Positions 25,703 to 34,476 of a stretch of 64,000 bases of DNA are shown in pieces. The position numbers and the translations under genes were made by a program. This DNA is from Aquabacter sediminis (GTDB taxonomy: Bacteria; Pseudomonadota; Alphaproteobacteria; Rhizobiales; Xanthobacteraceae), in contig NZ_JARBFX010000003.1 in the NCBI RefSeq assembly GCF_028863665.1, forward strand, positions 496,001 to 560,000, read 5' to 3'. Below the pieces are notes generated by a model that ran no database searches, was not told the origin of the DNA, and saw nothing but the letters and a program-made list of their open reading frames with translations. Each line of letters opens with the position of its first letter. Position 1 is the stretch's first letter.

Positions 25703-26949
25703 CTGCGACACACAGGCAGGTCAGTCCGATGCAGGTTGAAATCGCGCGCATGGGCGCGCAGGGAGATGGCATCGCGCAGACCTCGGAAGGCCCGCTGTTC
25801 GCCAGCTATGTGCTGCCCGGCGAGATGGTGGAAGGGGTGCGGGAGAAGGACCGGCTGCGGGTCACCGGCATCCTGCAGACGAGCCCCGCGCGGGTGGCGC
25901 CGGAATGCGGCCATTTCGGCGTCTGCGGCGGCTGCCTTCTGCAGCATTGGGAGGCGGGCGCCTACAAGGCCTGGAAGCGCCAGATCGTGGTGGAGGCGCT
26001 GGAGCGGGAGGGCCTTGCCAGCGAGGTGAAGCCGCTCATCGACGCCCATGGCGCCGGCCGGCGGCGGGTCATCTTCCACGCCCGCCAGAAGGGACCGCGC
26101 ACGGTGGTGGGGTTCGCCGAGCGCCGGTCCCATTCCATGGTCGCCATCACCCATTGCCCGGTGCTCGCGCCCGGCCTTGCCCGTGCGCTGGAGGCCTCGC
26201 AGGCGCTGGCGGAGGCGCTGGCGCCGCTGAACAAGCCGCTGGACCTCCAGGTCACCGCCACCGAAAGCGGACTCGACGTGGACGTGCGCGGCTCTGGCCC
26301 CTTGCCACCGCTGCTGGCCATGGACCTTGCGATGATCGCCGAGCGCTTCGGGCTCGCCCGCCTCACACGCCACGGCGAACTGGTGCTGCAGCGGGCGGCG
26401 CCTTTCCTGACCATGGGCGCGGCGCGGGTGGAATTGCCGCCCGCCTCCTTCCTCCAGGCGACCGCCGAGGGCGAGGCTTGCCTTGCCCAGCTCGCGCAAG
26501 CGGGCATCGGTGGCGCCAAGCGTGTGGCGGACCTGTTCAGCGGGGTGGGTACCTTTGCCCTGCGCCTCGCCGCGTCCGCGCGAATCCTGGCGGTGGAGAG
26601 CAATGCCCCGGCCATCGCCGCCCTGAAGCGCGCGGCGCAGGGCACGCCGGGCCTGAAGGGGGTGGAGACGGAGGTCCGGGACCTGTTCCGCCGCCCCCTC
26701 CTCCCCGAGGAAATGGCCAAGCTCGACGCGGTGGTGATCGACCCGCCCCGACAGGGCGCGGAAGCCCAGGCGCGGGAACTGGCCCGCTCCAAGGTGGGCC
26801 GGCTCGTCTATGTGTCTTGCTCCGTCGCCACCTTCGCCCGCGACGCCGCCCTTCTCACCGCCGGCGGCTTCCGCCTCGCCCATGTGACGCCGGTGGACCA
26901 GTTCCGCTATTCGCCGCACGTGGAGCTGGTGGGGATTTTCGAGCGCTGA
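25699..26949 (+). CDS. TrmA/RumA-type 23S rRNA (uracil-5-)-methyltransferase
   Basis: 416 residues; ATG 25729 is an alternative start. A short TRAM-like N-terminus (VEIARMGAQGDGIAQ) is followed by the four-cysteine [4Fe-4S] site: C-x5-C-x2-C in ECGHFGVCGGC near residue 75 and the fourth in THCPVLAP near 155. The SAM domain has DLFSGVGTFALRLA near 277, DPPRQGAEAQA near 350 and the catalytic cysteine in VYVSCSVATFARD near 373. Predicted to make 5-methyluridine in RNA. The exact position modified cannot be told. Overlaps tlyA. Confidence 0.93.
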   Translation: MTATHRQVSPMQVEIARMGAQGDGIAQTSEGPLFASYVLPGEMVEGVREKDRLRVTGILQTSPARVAPECGHFGVCGGCLLQHWEAGAYKAWKRQIVVEALEREGLASEVKPLIDAHGAGRRRVIFHARQKGPRTVVGFAERRSHSMVAITHCPVLAPGLARALEASQALAEALAPLNKPLDLQVTATESGLDVDVRGSGPLPPLLAMDLAMIAERFGLARLTRHGELVLQRAAPFLTMGAARVELPPASFLQATAEGEACLAQLAQAGIGGAKRVADLFSGVGTFALRLAASARILAVESNAPAIAALKRAAQGTPGLKGVETEVRDLFRRPLLPEEMAKLDAVVIDPPRQGAEAQARELARSKVGRLVYVSCSVATFARDAALLTAGGFRLAHVTPVDQFRYSPHVELVGIFER

Positions 26950-27041
26950 GACCCGCCCTCGCCACGCCGAAGGCGCCAAGCTGTTCGCCACGCCATGTTT
27001 CTGTACAATGCCGGCGTAACGCAAAGACCAGGGGCAATTCC

Positions 27042-27608
27042 GTGAGTGGCCTTAAGACTGTCGCCGTGACATTGGTTCTCGGCCTTGCGATTCCCACGCT
27101 TCCCGCCGTTGCGCAGGATGCGCCCGGCCCCGCCCCCCAGGCCCTGGTCGCGGCGGCGCGGGTGCCGTCCACGGAGGCGTTCGTGAAGACGGCTGCGGCG
27201 GCCAACGGTTTCGAGATTGCCAGCAGCAAGCTGGCGCTGGAAAAGTCCAAGAACCCGGCCATCCGGGCCTTCGCCCAGCACATGATCACAGATCACACCC
27301 GCATCGGGGAGGCCTTCGTCGCAGCGCTCGGAAAGGCGGACACGGGCATCACCCCGCCCCCCGGCCTGACCCCGGACCTGGAGAAGATCATGGCCGATCT
27401 GTCCGCCAAGTCCGGCGCCGCGTTCGACGCCGCCTATGTGGTGGCGCAGACGCAGGGCCACATGGATGCGGTCGGCCTTTTCGGCGGCTATTCCAAGGGC
27501 GGCAGCAATGCGGTGATGCGCGCCTTCGCCACCGAGACGCTGCCCACCATCAAGATGCACCTGACCATGTGCTACGACCTCGTCACATCCAAGGCCGCCG
27601 CGCGCTGA
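27042..27608 (+). CDS. DUF4142 family exported protein
   Basis: 188 residues from a GTG at 27042 with AGGGG seven bases upstream. The signal peptide has the core VAVTLVLGLAIPTLPAVA. The mature part has the ferritin-like four-helix pattern of DUF4142: STEAFVKTAAAANGFEIASS near 45, IRAFAQHMITDHTRIGEAF near 75, and AAYVVAQTQGHMDAVGLFGG near 130. The His residues could bind metal. Members are periplasmic, often stress-linked, with unproven function. Single gene, 92 bases after the RNA methyltransferase gene. Confidence 0.87.
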   Translation: MSGLKTVAVTLVLGLAIPTLPAVAQDAPGPAPQALVAAARVPSTEAFVKTAAAANGFEIASSKLALEKSKNPAIRAFAQHMITDHTRIGEAFVAALGKADTGITPPPGLTPDLEKIMADLSAKSGAAFDAAYVVAQTQGHMDAVGLFGGYSKGGSNAVMRAFATETLPTIKMHLTMCYDLVTSKAAAR

Positions 27609-27625
27609 GGCGGGGGTCGAGACGG

Positions 27626-28444
27626 TCAGTTGTTCCAGTTCTCCCGCCATAGCCGCTCGCCGATGAGGCAAGACAGGCGCGGCGGGCTGACGGCTGGGAT
27701 GATGCGGGGCATTTCGGGCGGCCGCAGCCCTGCCACCTCCAGCACCAGCTTGGTCTTGATGGCGCGGGCGAACTCCGCCTGCTCGCGCACCGGGATGACG
27801 AAAGCCCCGGCGCCACCGATGACGCAATCCTCGTAATAGACATCGAGGTCGGGGATATCGATGGCGGAATTGGCGCTGCGCTTCAGCAGCAGGGGCAGGC
27901 CGTTGATTGTGATGCCCTGGGCCACAACCTCGTCCCGCGCCTGCTCCACCGGAGGGCCTTGGTTGTTCACCCCATCTCCGGAGACGTCGATGACGTTGCG
28001 CAAGCCCCGATAACCTGATGTCTTCAAGTGGTTTGCGGAAAAGAGCAGGGCGGAAGAGATCGAGGTGCGATAGACCCGCCGCAGCGGTGCCGCACGGATG
28101 GCATCCGAGAAGGCCCGCGCGCTGGCGGGGCTGTCGATGATGCGCCAGTCCAGGACGACCCTCTGCTCGCGCTCGCCGGCCCATTCCACATAGGTGGCCG
28201 CGATCCGCCCCCGCGGACCTTGGCGCAGGGCATTGAGGAATTCATCTGAGACGAGGGCCGCTGCATAGCCATCGCGTTGGAGCGCCTGCTCGTCAGGGTC
28301 CATGGAATAGGACACGTCCACGGCGAGGACCAGTTGCACGTCCACCACATTGTCTGCGGCGGGCGCCGCCCGGGCGGCGCCGTCTCCCAGCAGCGCCACG
28401 AGCAAGGAAGCGAGGCAAAGGGAAGGGGCGAACCGCCAGGCCAT
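27626..28444 (-). CDS. DUF1194 (von Willebrand A-like) secreted protein
   Basis: 272 residues from the ATG at 28444. A signal peptide (MAWRFAPSLCLASLLVALLG ... AARA) is followed by a vWA-like domain: VDVQLVLAVDVSYSMDPDEQ near residue 36 holds the DxSxS MIDAS motif. NVIDVSGDGVNNQG near 150 and YYEDCVIGGAGAFVIPV near 205 are diagnostic for DUF1194. Family function is unknown; metal-dependent adhesion or complex assembly in the periplasm is an inference from the fold. Convergent with the DUF4142 gene (17 bases apart). Confidence 0.88.
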   Translation of the reverse strand: MAWRFAPSLCLASLLVALLGDGAARAAPAADNVVDVQLVLAVDVSYSMDPDEQALQRDGYAAALVSDEFLNALRQGPRGRIAATYVEWAGEREQRVVLDWRIIDSPASARAFSDAIRAAPLRRVYRTSISSALLFSANHLKTSGYRGLRNVIDVSGDGVNNQGPPVEQARDEVVAQGITINGLPLLLKRSANSAIDIPDLDVYYEDCVIGGAGAFVIPVREQAEFARAIKTKLVLEVAGLRPPEMPRIIPAVSPPRLSCLIGERLWRENWNN

Positions 28445-28563
28445 GGCGTCCTCCGAAGATGGCAGCCGGGATGCCCCATGCTGCCACCAACGCCGTGTCG
28501 GCAAAAGACCGCGTTTGCACGGCCGCACACGCCGGGACGCGCGCGGCTGTCACAAAGGCGGCA

Positions 28564-29874
28564 TCAGGCTTCCAGCGGCTCGGTCTCGACGATCTCGATG
28601 CCGAAGCCGGCAAGGCCCACATAGGTGCGGGTCTTCGAGGCGAGCAGGCGAATGGAGACGACTCCGAGATCGCGCAGGATCTGGGCGCCGAGGCCGATCT
28701 CGCGCCAATGGCGATCACGCTCGGCCTCGCTGGCGGTCTTTTCGGTCTCGCCCACGGCGGTGGCGGGGACGCCCGCGGTTCCGTCACGCAGATAGACCAG
28801 CACGCCGCGCCCCTCGGCCTTAATGCGCTCCAGCGCCTTCTGCACCGACTTGGCACCGCCGAAGGCATCGCCGATGGGGTCCGCGCGATGCAGGCGCACC
28901 AGGACGTTCTCGCCGTCGCCGATGCGGCCATAGACCACCGCAAGGTGGTTCACCGACTCGAACGGAGTGAGGAAGGAATAGCCCTTCATCTCCCCGATGA
29001 CGGTGGGCACGGGGAACTCGGCGGACCGGGTGACCAGCTTTTCGCGGGCCTGGCGATACGCGATGAGGTCCGCCACCGAAATGCGCACCAGATTGTGCTT
29101 CTCGGCGAACGCGGTCACCTGGGGGCCGCGCTGGACGGTGCCGTCGTCATTCACGAGCTCGGCGATCACCCCCACTGCCGGCAGGCCGGCAAGGCGGCAC
29201 AGATCCACCGCCGCTTCGGTGTGGCCGGAGCGCATGAGCACGCCGCCTTCCTTGGCGATCAGCGGGAAGACATGGCCGGGACGCACGAAATCGGCGGCGC
29301 CCATGTTCGGATTGGCCAAGGCGCGCACGGTGTTGGTGCGCTCCTCGGCGGAGATGCCTGTGGTGGTGCCGTGCTTCACGTCCACGGAGACGGTGAAGGC
29401 GGTGCCCATGGGGGCGTCGTTATTGGCCACCATGGGCTCGAGGCGCAGGCGCTTGGCCTCGGAGGGGGGCAGCGGCGTGCACACGATGCCGGACGTGTTG
29501 CGGATGACGAAGGCCATCTTTTCCGGCGTGGTGAGGGACGCGGCGAGGATCAAATCGCCTTCATTCTCCCGGTCGTCATCATCGGTGACGACGACGATGT
29601 CCCCCCGGGCGATGGCCTCGATGGCGGACTGGACGCGGGACTGGACAGTATCGGTCACGGGCAAACCTCGGATGCGGGGGGCAGGCAGGCCGAGAAGGTC
29701 GTTCGGGGTCACGGCGTGACCCGTCGCCTCCGCGATCCGCTCGGCGGTCTCGCGGGAGACCCAGGCGCGCGCATCGTTGCACAGGGCCGTCACGCTGGCG
29801 GGGGAAAGACCCACCCGCTTGGCGAAGGCGCTGCGCTTGGTTCCGGTGCTTTCGAGCCAGTCCGCGAGCTTCAT
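28564..29874 (-). CDS. ribB: HTH - 3,4-dihydroxy-2-butanone-4-phosphate synthase - degenerate GTP cyclohydrolase II fusion
   Basis: 436 residues in three parts. Residues 1-62 are an XRE/Cro-type helix-turn-helix (WLESTGTKRSAFAKRVGLSP, then ATGHAVTPNDLLGL). Residues about 75-280 are DHBP synthase, with metal/substrate motif DDDDRENEGDL near 97 and HTEAAVDL near 218. Residues about 285-430 resemble GTP cyclohydrolase II but contain no cysteine, so the three zinc ligands of active enzymes (C-x10-C-x-C) are missing; only the DHBP step of riboflavin synthesis is predicted. Two palindromes lie just upstream, between it and aroC, suggesting self-regulation by the HTH part. Confidence 0.93.
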   Translation of the reverse strand: MKLADWLESTGTKRSAFAKRVGLSPASVTALCNDARAWVSRETAERIAEATGHAVTPNDLLGLPAPRIRGLPVTDTVQSRVQSAIEAIARGDIVVVTDDDDRENEGDLILAASLTTPEKMAFVIRNTSGIVCTPLPPSEAKRLRLEPMVANNDAPMGTAFTVSVDVKHGTTTGISAEERTNTVRALANPNMGAADFVRPGHVFPLIAKEGGVLMRSGHTEAAVDLCRLAGLPAVGVIAELVNDDGTVQRGPQVTAFAEKHNLVRISVADLIAYRQAREKLVTRSAEFPVPTVIGEMKGYSFLTPFESVNHLAVVYGRIGDGENVLVRLHRADPIGDAFGGAKSVQKALERIKAEGRGVLVYLRDGTAGVPATAVGETEKTASEAERDRHWREIGLGAQILRDLGVVSIRLLASKTRTYVGLAGFGIEIVETEPLEA

Positions 29875-29897
29875 GCCCGAACGCTAGCAGAGGTGAA

Positions 29898-29940
29898 TTT
29901 CAGCGACAATGAAATTTTGAAAATTTCAGCGATACTGAAA
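29898..29940 (-). promoter_or_regulatory. Tandem palindromic operator in front of ribB
   Basis: Two copies of one palindrome are centred 26 bp apart: TTTCAGCGACAATGAAA (29898-29914) and TTTCAGCGATACTGAAA (29924-29940). The arms TTTCAG/CTGAAA are perfect in the second copy. They fill the 66-base gap between the aroC stop and the ribB start. This is a typical size and symmetry for XRE-type repressors, and the ribB product itself starts with an XRE-type helix-turn-helix. A weak -35/-10 pair (TTGTCG, 17 bases, TAGCGT, leftward) overlaps the ribB-proximal copy. Confidence 0.7.
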
Positions 29941-31050
29941 TCAGCCTTCGAAAGGCCAATGGGGCGTTGACCCCACTTGCCCGCGATGGCGCAGCATATG
30001 GTCGGCCAGCACGCACCACATCATGGCCTCGCCTACCGGAACCGCACGGATGCCCACGCACGGATCATGCCGCCCCTTGGTCATCACCTCGGTTTCGGCT
30101 CCGGTGCGGTCCACCGAGCGGCGGGGGGTGAGGATGGAGGACGTGGGCTTGACGGCAAAGCGCGCAACAAGCGGTGCACCAGTGGAAATGCCCCCCAGCA
30201 CCCCACCCGCATGGTTGGAGAGAAACACAGGGCCGTCCGGCCCGTGCCGCATCTCGTCGGCATTTTCCTCGCCGGTGAGGCGGGCGGCATTGAAGCCTTC
30301 GCCAATCTCCACGCCCTTCACCGCATTGATGCCCATGAGGGCGGCGGCGATGTCGGCGTCAAGCTTGCCATAGAGCGGCGCGCCCAGGCCCACGGGGACA
30401 TTCTCGGCCACCAGTTCCACCACCGCGCCGATGGAAGAGCCGCTCTTGCGGATGCCGTCCAGATACTCCGTCCAAAGCGGCACGGTGGCGGCGTCCGGGC
30501 AGAAGAAGGGATTGTTGGGGACCTCGTCCCAGTCCCAGCGGCTGCGATCGATGGCGATCTCGCCGATCTGAACCAGCGCGCCACGCACGCTCACGCCGGG
30601 CAGCACCTTGGCGGCGAGCGCGCCGGCGGCGACGCGGGTCGCCGTCTCGCGGGCCGAGGAGCGGCCGCCGCCGCGATGGTCGCGCAGGCCATACTTGGCG
30701 TCATAGGTATAGTCGGCATGTCCGGGGCGGTAGCTGCCGGCAATGTTGGCATAGTCCTTGGAGCGCTGGTCCACATTGTCGATCTGGAGCGCCACCGGGG
30801 TTCCGGTGGTCACCAGCACGCCTTCTTCCTGCTCCAGCACCCCTGAAAGGATGCGCACCTCGTCGGGCTCGCGGCGCTGGGTGGTAAAGCGGGACTGGCC
30901 GGGGCGACGGCGGTCGAGGGCGGCCTGGATCTCCGCCAGGGTGAAGCGCAAGCCGGGCGGGCAGCCATCCACCACGCAGCCGATCGCGGGACCGTGGCTC
31001 TCCCCGAAGGTGGTGACCCGGAACATGTGACCGAAGGTGTTGAAGGACAT
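29941..31050 (-). CDS. aroC: Chorismate synthase
   Basis: 369 residues, normal length. Diagnostic blocks: [20 protein letters not shown] near residue 15, the Arg-rich FMN/EPSP site [20 protein letters not shown] near 46, [15 protein letters not shown] near 107, [16 protein letters not shown] near 128, and [17 protein letters not shown] near 331. It makes chorismate from 5-enolpyruvylshikimate 3-phosphate, using reduced FMN as cofactor. It lies upstream of ribB on the same strand, though the operator between them suggests separate control of ribB. Confidence 0.97.
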   Translation of the reverse strand: MSFNTFGHMFRVTTFGESHGPAIGCVVDGCPPGLRFTLAEIQAALDRRRPGQSRFTTQRREPDEVRILSGVLEQEEGVLVTTGTPVALQIDNVDQRSKDYANIAGSYRPGHADYTYDAKYGLRDHRGGGRSSARETATRVAAGALAAKVLPGVSVRGALVQIGEIAIDRSRWDWDEVPNNPFFCPDAATVPLWTEYLDGIRKSGSSIGAVVELVAENVPVGLGAPLYGKLDADIAAALMGINAVKGVEIGEGFNAARLTGEENADEMRHGPDGPVFLSNHAGGVLGGISTGAPLVARFAVKPTSSILTPRRSVDRTGAETEVMTKGRHDPCVGIRAVPVGEAMMWCVLADHMLRHRGQVGSTPHWPFEG

Positions 31051-31323
31051 GAATGCCTGCCGAAAGCCGGATGAACCGATGGCGCTCTCCTAGAGCGCGA
31101 TGCGCCCTTTGGGCAATGTTTTGTTCCGCCCACCGCCGCCTAACGCAGCCCTCCGAAGGCCCAGGCGGCCTTCGTTCCAAGCGGTCATGGCGCACGAAAG
31201 GCGGGGATGGGATCGTCGCAAAAGTGTCAAGATCAAGCGGCGGCGCGGTTTTTGCCCCACCGGGCTTCGCGTTTTGGCCCTCGGCTGTGATATGGAGGAA
31301 GGGCACAGGTCACACTTTAAGCC

Positions 31324-32640
31324 ATGCCCATAATAGAAATCCTGATCGTTCTCCTTCTCGTTCTTCTCAATGCGGTGCTTGCCGCTGCGGAATTGTCCAT
31401 CGTCTCGGCCCGTCCCGCCCGGCTCCGGAATCGGGCGGATCGGGGACACAAGGGAGCCCAGGCCGCACTCGCGCTCGGCGCGGAGCCCGGCCGCTTCCTG
31501 TCCACCGTCCAGATCGGCATCACCCTCATCGGCATCCTGGCCGGCGCCTTTTCCGGCGCCAGCCTCGGCGCCTATTTGTCCGCGGTCCTGCAAGAGGCGG
31601 GGCTTGCCCAGGCCGCGGCCGACGGCTTGGGCTATGCGCTGGCGGTCGGCGGCATCACCTATGTGTCGCTGGTCATCGGCGAACTGATCCCCAAGCGCCT
31701 CGCCTTGCAAAATCCTGAGGCGCTCGCCTGCGTGATGGCCCCCTTGATGGTGCGCCTGTCCAAGGTGGCCGCGCCGGCGGTCTGGCTGCTGGACGCGTCC
31801 ACCCGCCTCGTTCTGCGCCTGCTGGGCGAGAAGGGCCGTGGCGGGGAAGGCGTCACCGACGAGGAGATCCGCGCCATCATCACCGAGGCGGAGACCGCCG
31901 GCGTCATCGAGCCCGCCGAGCGGCGCATGATCTCGGGCGTGATGCGCCTGGCCGACCGGCCGGTCACCGCCATCATGACCCCGCGTCCCGACGTGGAATG
32001 GGTGGACATTTCGGCGAGCGCCGAGGAAATCCGCGACACCCTGCTCCAGACGCCCCACAGCCGCCTGCCCGCCTGCGACAAGTCACCCGAGGAGACCGTG
32101 GGAATCATCCAGGCCAAGCGCCTGCTGGATTCCTACCTCCAGGGCGAGACGCCGGACCCGCGCGCCTTCGTGCAGCCTGTGCCCTTCGTGGTGGAGACCG
32201 TGGGAGCGCTGGAGGCCATGCGCATTCTCAGGGGCGCCGACGTGCCCATGGGCATCGTGGTGGACGAATATGGCGACATGGTCGGTGTCGTCACCGGCTA
32301 TGACCTGCTGGTGGCCATCACCGGCTCCATCTCGGAGGAGCACTCCTCCGACGAAATCCATGTGGTCCGCCGGCAGGACGGCTCCTATTTGATCTCGGGC
32401 GAAACGCCGGTGGACGAGCTGCGCGAGGTCCTGGACGTGGAACTGCCCTCGGACCGGGGCTTCCACACCATTGCCGGCTTTGCCCTCTCCCACATCAAGG
32501 AACTTCCGTCCGTGGGCGCGGTGTTCGATGCCTATGGCTGGCGCTTCGAGATCGTGGACATGGACGGCCGGCGCATCGACAAGCTGCTGGTGTTCCGCCC
32601 GCCCGTTCTTCACCGCCAAAAGGTGGTCGGCGAGGAATAA
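31324..32640 (+). CDS. Hemolysin/CorC (HlyC/CorC) family CBS-domain membrane protein
   Basis: 438 residues. An N-terminal DUF21/CNNM membrane domain with about four helices (IEILIVLLLVLLNAVLAAAE at the start, VSLVIGELIPKRLAL near 120) is followed by a CBS pair near 205-330 (VMTP-like IMTPRPDVEWVD; MGIVVDEYGDMVGVVTG near 308). A C-terminal CorC_HlyC domain (PSDRGFHTIAGFALSHIKEL) completes it. Members are linked to Mg2+/Co2+ or Na+ transport across the inner membrane. A terminator-like hairpin follows. Confidence 0.93.
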   Translation: MPIIEILIVLLLVLLNAVLAAAELSIVSARPARLRNRADRGHKGAQAALALGAEPGRFLSTVQIGITLIGILAGAFSGASLGAYLSAVLQEAGLAQAAADGLGYALAVGGITYVSLVIGELIPKRLALQNPEALACVMAPLMVRLSKVAAPAVWLLDASTRLVLRLLGEKGRGGEGVTDEEIRAIITEAETAGVIEPAERRMISGVMRLADRPVTAIMTPRPDVEWVDISASAEEIRDTLLQTPHSRLPACDKSPEETVGIIQAKRLLDSYLQGETPDPRAFVQPVPFVVETVGALEAMRILRGADVPMGIVVDEYGDMVGVVTGYDLLVAITGSISEEHSSDEIHVVRRQDGSYLISGETPVDELREVLDVELPSDRGFHTIAGFALSHIKELPSVGAVFDAYGWRFEIVDMDGRRIDKLLVFRPPVLHRQKVVGEE

Positions 32641-32688
32641 GGACGGCACCGGTCCGGGTCATCGCTGCCAAAAAGCCTGCGGTCTTTG

Positions 32689-32730
32689 GCGGCGGGGTTC
32701 GGCGAAGGCCGGCCCCGCCGCTCTTGTTTG
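32689..32730 (+). terminator. Terminator-like hairpin after the CBS-domain gene
   Basis: Stem GCGGCGGGG (32689-32697) pairs with CCCCGCCGC (32713-32721), with a further GC-rich inner loop, followed by TCTTGTTTG. It sits about 50 bases after the stop codon. The T-tract is interrupted, so strength is uncertain. Confidence 0.6.
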
Positions 32731-32852
32731 GACCACCCGTGGGCCGGCAGGAACAAAGAACGGATATCCACAAGGTCGCGATTCGCTCGCCTCCTGTTCC
32801 CGCTCCAGCCCCTCCCCGATCCTCCTCCTGTCCCGGAATGGGACAGGGATGA

Positions 32853-33128
32853 TCAGGCGGGATCGAGGGGCGCAGTGCCAGACGGGCGCCCGTCCGCATC
32901 GCGCACGATGGTCTCCACACGGGCCTCTGCGTCCTTCAAGAGCGCATCGCAGCGCTTCTTGAGGGCCTCGCCGCGCTCATAGATGGCGATGGATTCCTCC
33001 AGGGGCACGTCGCCCCGCTCCAGGCGCTGGACGATGGCTTCCAGCTCGGCCAGCGCCGCCTCAAAGCTGAGATTGCCGACGGCCGGAGCCTTGCCGGCCT
33101 TGGCCGGGACGGTGGGGGTTTCGGCCAT
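32853..33128 (-). CDS. xseB: Exodeoxyribonuclease VII small subunit
   Basis: 91 residues from the ATG at 33128, which has GAGGAG six bases upstream; an ATG at 33134 abuts that motif and is less likely. The core is the XseB pattern: [20 protein letters not shown] near residue 20, then [20 protein letters not shown] and [13 protein letters not shown], a helical hairpin that coats XseA. The complex degrades single-stranded DNA. xseA is not in the window; dxs, a frequent neighbour of xseB in related genomes, lies 10 kb away here. Confidence 0.95.
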   Translation of the reverse strand: MAETPTVPAKAGKAPAVGNLSFEAALAELEAIVQRLERGDVPLEESIAIYERGEALKKRCDALLKDAEARVETIVRDADGRPSGTAPLDPA

Positions 33129-33327
33129 GGGCATCTCCTCGAACGGGCGGACATGGGACCGCCGAATCCAATCAAATCGGCGCGCACCATAGCCTGATCA
33201 CCCGCCGCTCTCCATGCGGGCCGTCCCGCGCAGCCCTCTCCCGCGCCCGCCGGGGTGGTGGCGGGGCGCTGCCTTTGCTAGAAGCCGCGCCAAACGCACG
33301 TGCACTCCCACAGGGCGAAGACATCCC

Positions 33328-34476
33328 ATGGCCGAAGCGCCGCAGAGCCCCCTCCCCCCGCGCGACACCCGCGCGCTCGACGACGCTTTGCTGGCGCGGT
33401 TCGCCGCCGCTGGCTATGCGCCGTGCGACCCGCCCATCCTCCAGCCGGCGGACGTGTTCTTGGACGTGTCGGGCGAATCCATCCGCCGCCGCCTGTTCCT
33501 GACGGTCGATGCGGACGGGCGCGAGCTGTGCCTGCGGCCGGACCTGACCATTCCCGTCGCCCGCGAGGTGATCGCCCGCAATCAGCCCCTCCCGGCGGCG
33601 GTGAGCTATCTCGGCCCGGTCTTCCGCTTCCGGGGCGAGGCGTCCGGCGAATTCCGGCAGGCAGGGGTGGAATCCTTCGGCCGCACCGACGCCGAGGCCG
33701 CGGACGCCGACATCCTGGCGCTGGGCCTCGAAGCCTGCGCCCTCTATGGCGTGCCCGCTCCCAAGATCCGGCTGGGTGATCTCGGCCTGTTCTCGGCGCT
33801 GCTGGAGGCCCTTCCCCTCGCGCCGGTGTGGAAGCGCCGTCTCATCAAGGATTTCGGCCAGAGCCGGCTCGATGCCGACCTCTCCCGCCTGGGCGCGCCC
33901 CGCGCCAATGGCAGCACGGTGCCGAGCGGCGTGCTGAACGCACTGGCCGGCAGCGACCCGGAAGGCGCCCGCGCGCTCATCACCGACCTCCTGTCCATTG
34001 CGGGAATCAACACGGTGGGCGGACGCTCCGTGTCCGAGATCGCCGAACGCTTCCTGGAACAGGCGACGCTGGATGCGGGCGAAGGCCTCCCGGCCGAGAC
34101 CTCCATGATCCTGACCCGCTATCTGTCCATTTCCGGCGACCCGGACAGCGCCTCGGCGGCATTGCGGGCGCTGGCAGCGGATGCGGGCATCGATCTGAAT
34201 GCCGCCCTCGACGTGTTCGACCGGCGCACGGGCTTCTTCACCGTGCACGGCATCGAGCCCGCCGACATCGCCTTCTCCACCGCCTTCGGCCGGCCCATGG
34301 ACTATTATAGCGGCATGGTGTTCGAGCTGGACGATCCGCAGGAGCGGATCTCCGGCCCCCTGGTGGCGGGCGGGCGCTACGATCCGCTGCTGGCGCGCAT
34401 CGGCGCCGGACGCAGCGTGCCGGCGGTGGGATTTGCCGTTTGGGTGGAACGGCTCGCGAACCTGGAGGCGCGCTGA
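33328..34476 (+). CDS. hisZ: ATP phosphoribosyltransferase regulatory subunit HisZ
   Basis: 382 residues from the ATG at 33328. It looks like a catalytically inactive histidyl-tRNA-synthetase: [20 protein letters not shown] near residue 35, [17 protein letters not shown] near 69, [20 protein letters not shown] near 93, and a late [11 protein letters not shown] near 330. The C-terminal anticodon-binding domain of real HisRS is absent. HisZ forms the regulatory half of the first enzyme of histidine synthesis. Its TGA overlaps the ATG of hisG, so translation is coupled. Confidence 0.94.
   Translation: MAEAPQSPLPPRDTRALDDALLARFAAAGYAPCDPPILQPADVFLDVSGESIRRRLFLTVDADGRELCLRPDLTIPVAREVIARNQPLPAAVSYLGPVFRFRGEASGEFRQAGVESFGRTDAEAADADILALGLEACALYGVPAPKIRLGDLGLFSALLEALPLAPVWKRRLIKDFGQSRLDADLSRLGAPRANGSTVPSGVLNALAGSDPEGARALITDLLSIAGINTVGGRSVSEIAERFLEQATLDAGEGLPAETSMILTRYLSISGDPDSASAALRALAADAGIDLNAALDVFDRRTGFFTVHGIEPADIAFSTAFGRPMDYYSGMVFELDDPQERISGPLVAGGRYDPLLARIGAGRSVPAVGFAVWVERLANLEAR

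Noticed and set aside
29875-29940. FMN riboswitch upstream of ribB
   Set aside because: The gap is only 66 bases and lacks the multi-helix FMN aptamer; the palindromes fit a protein-binding operator better.
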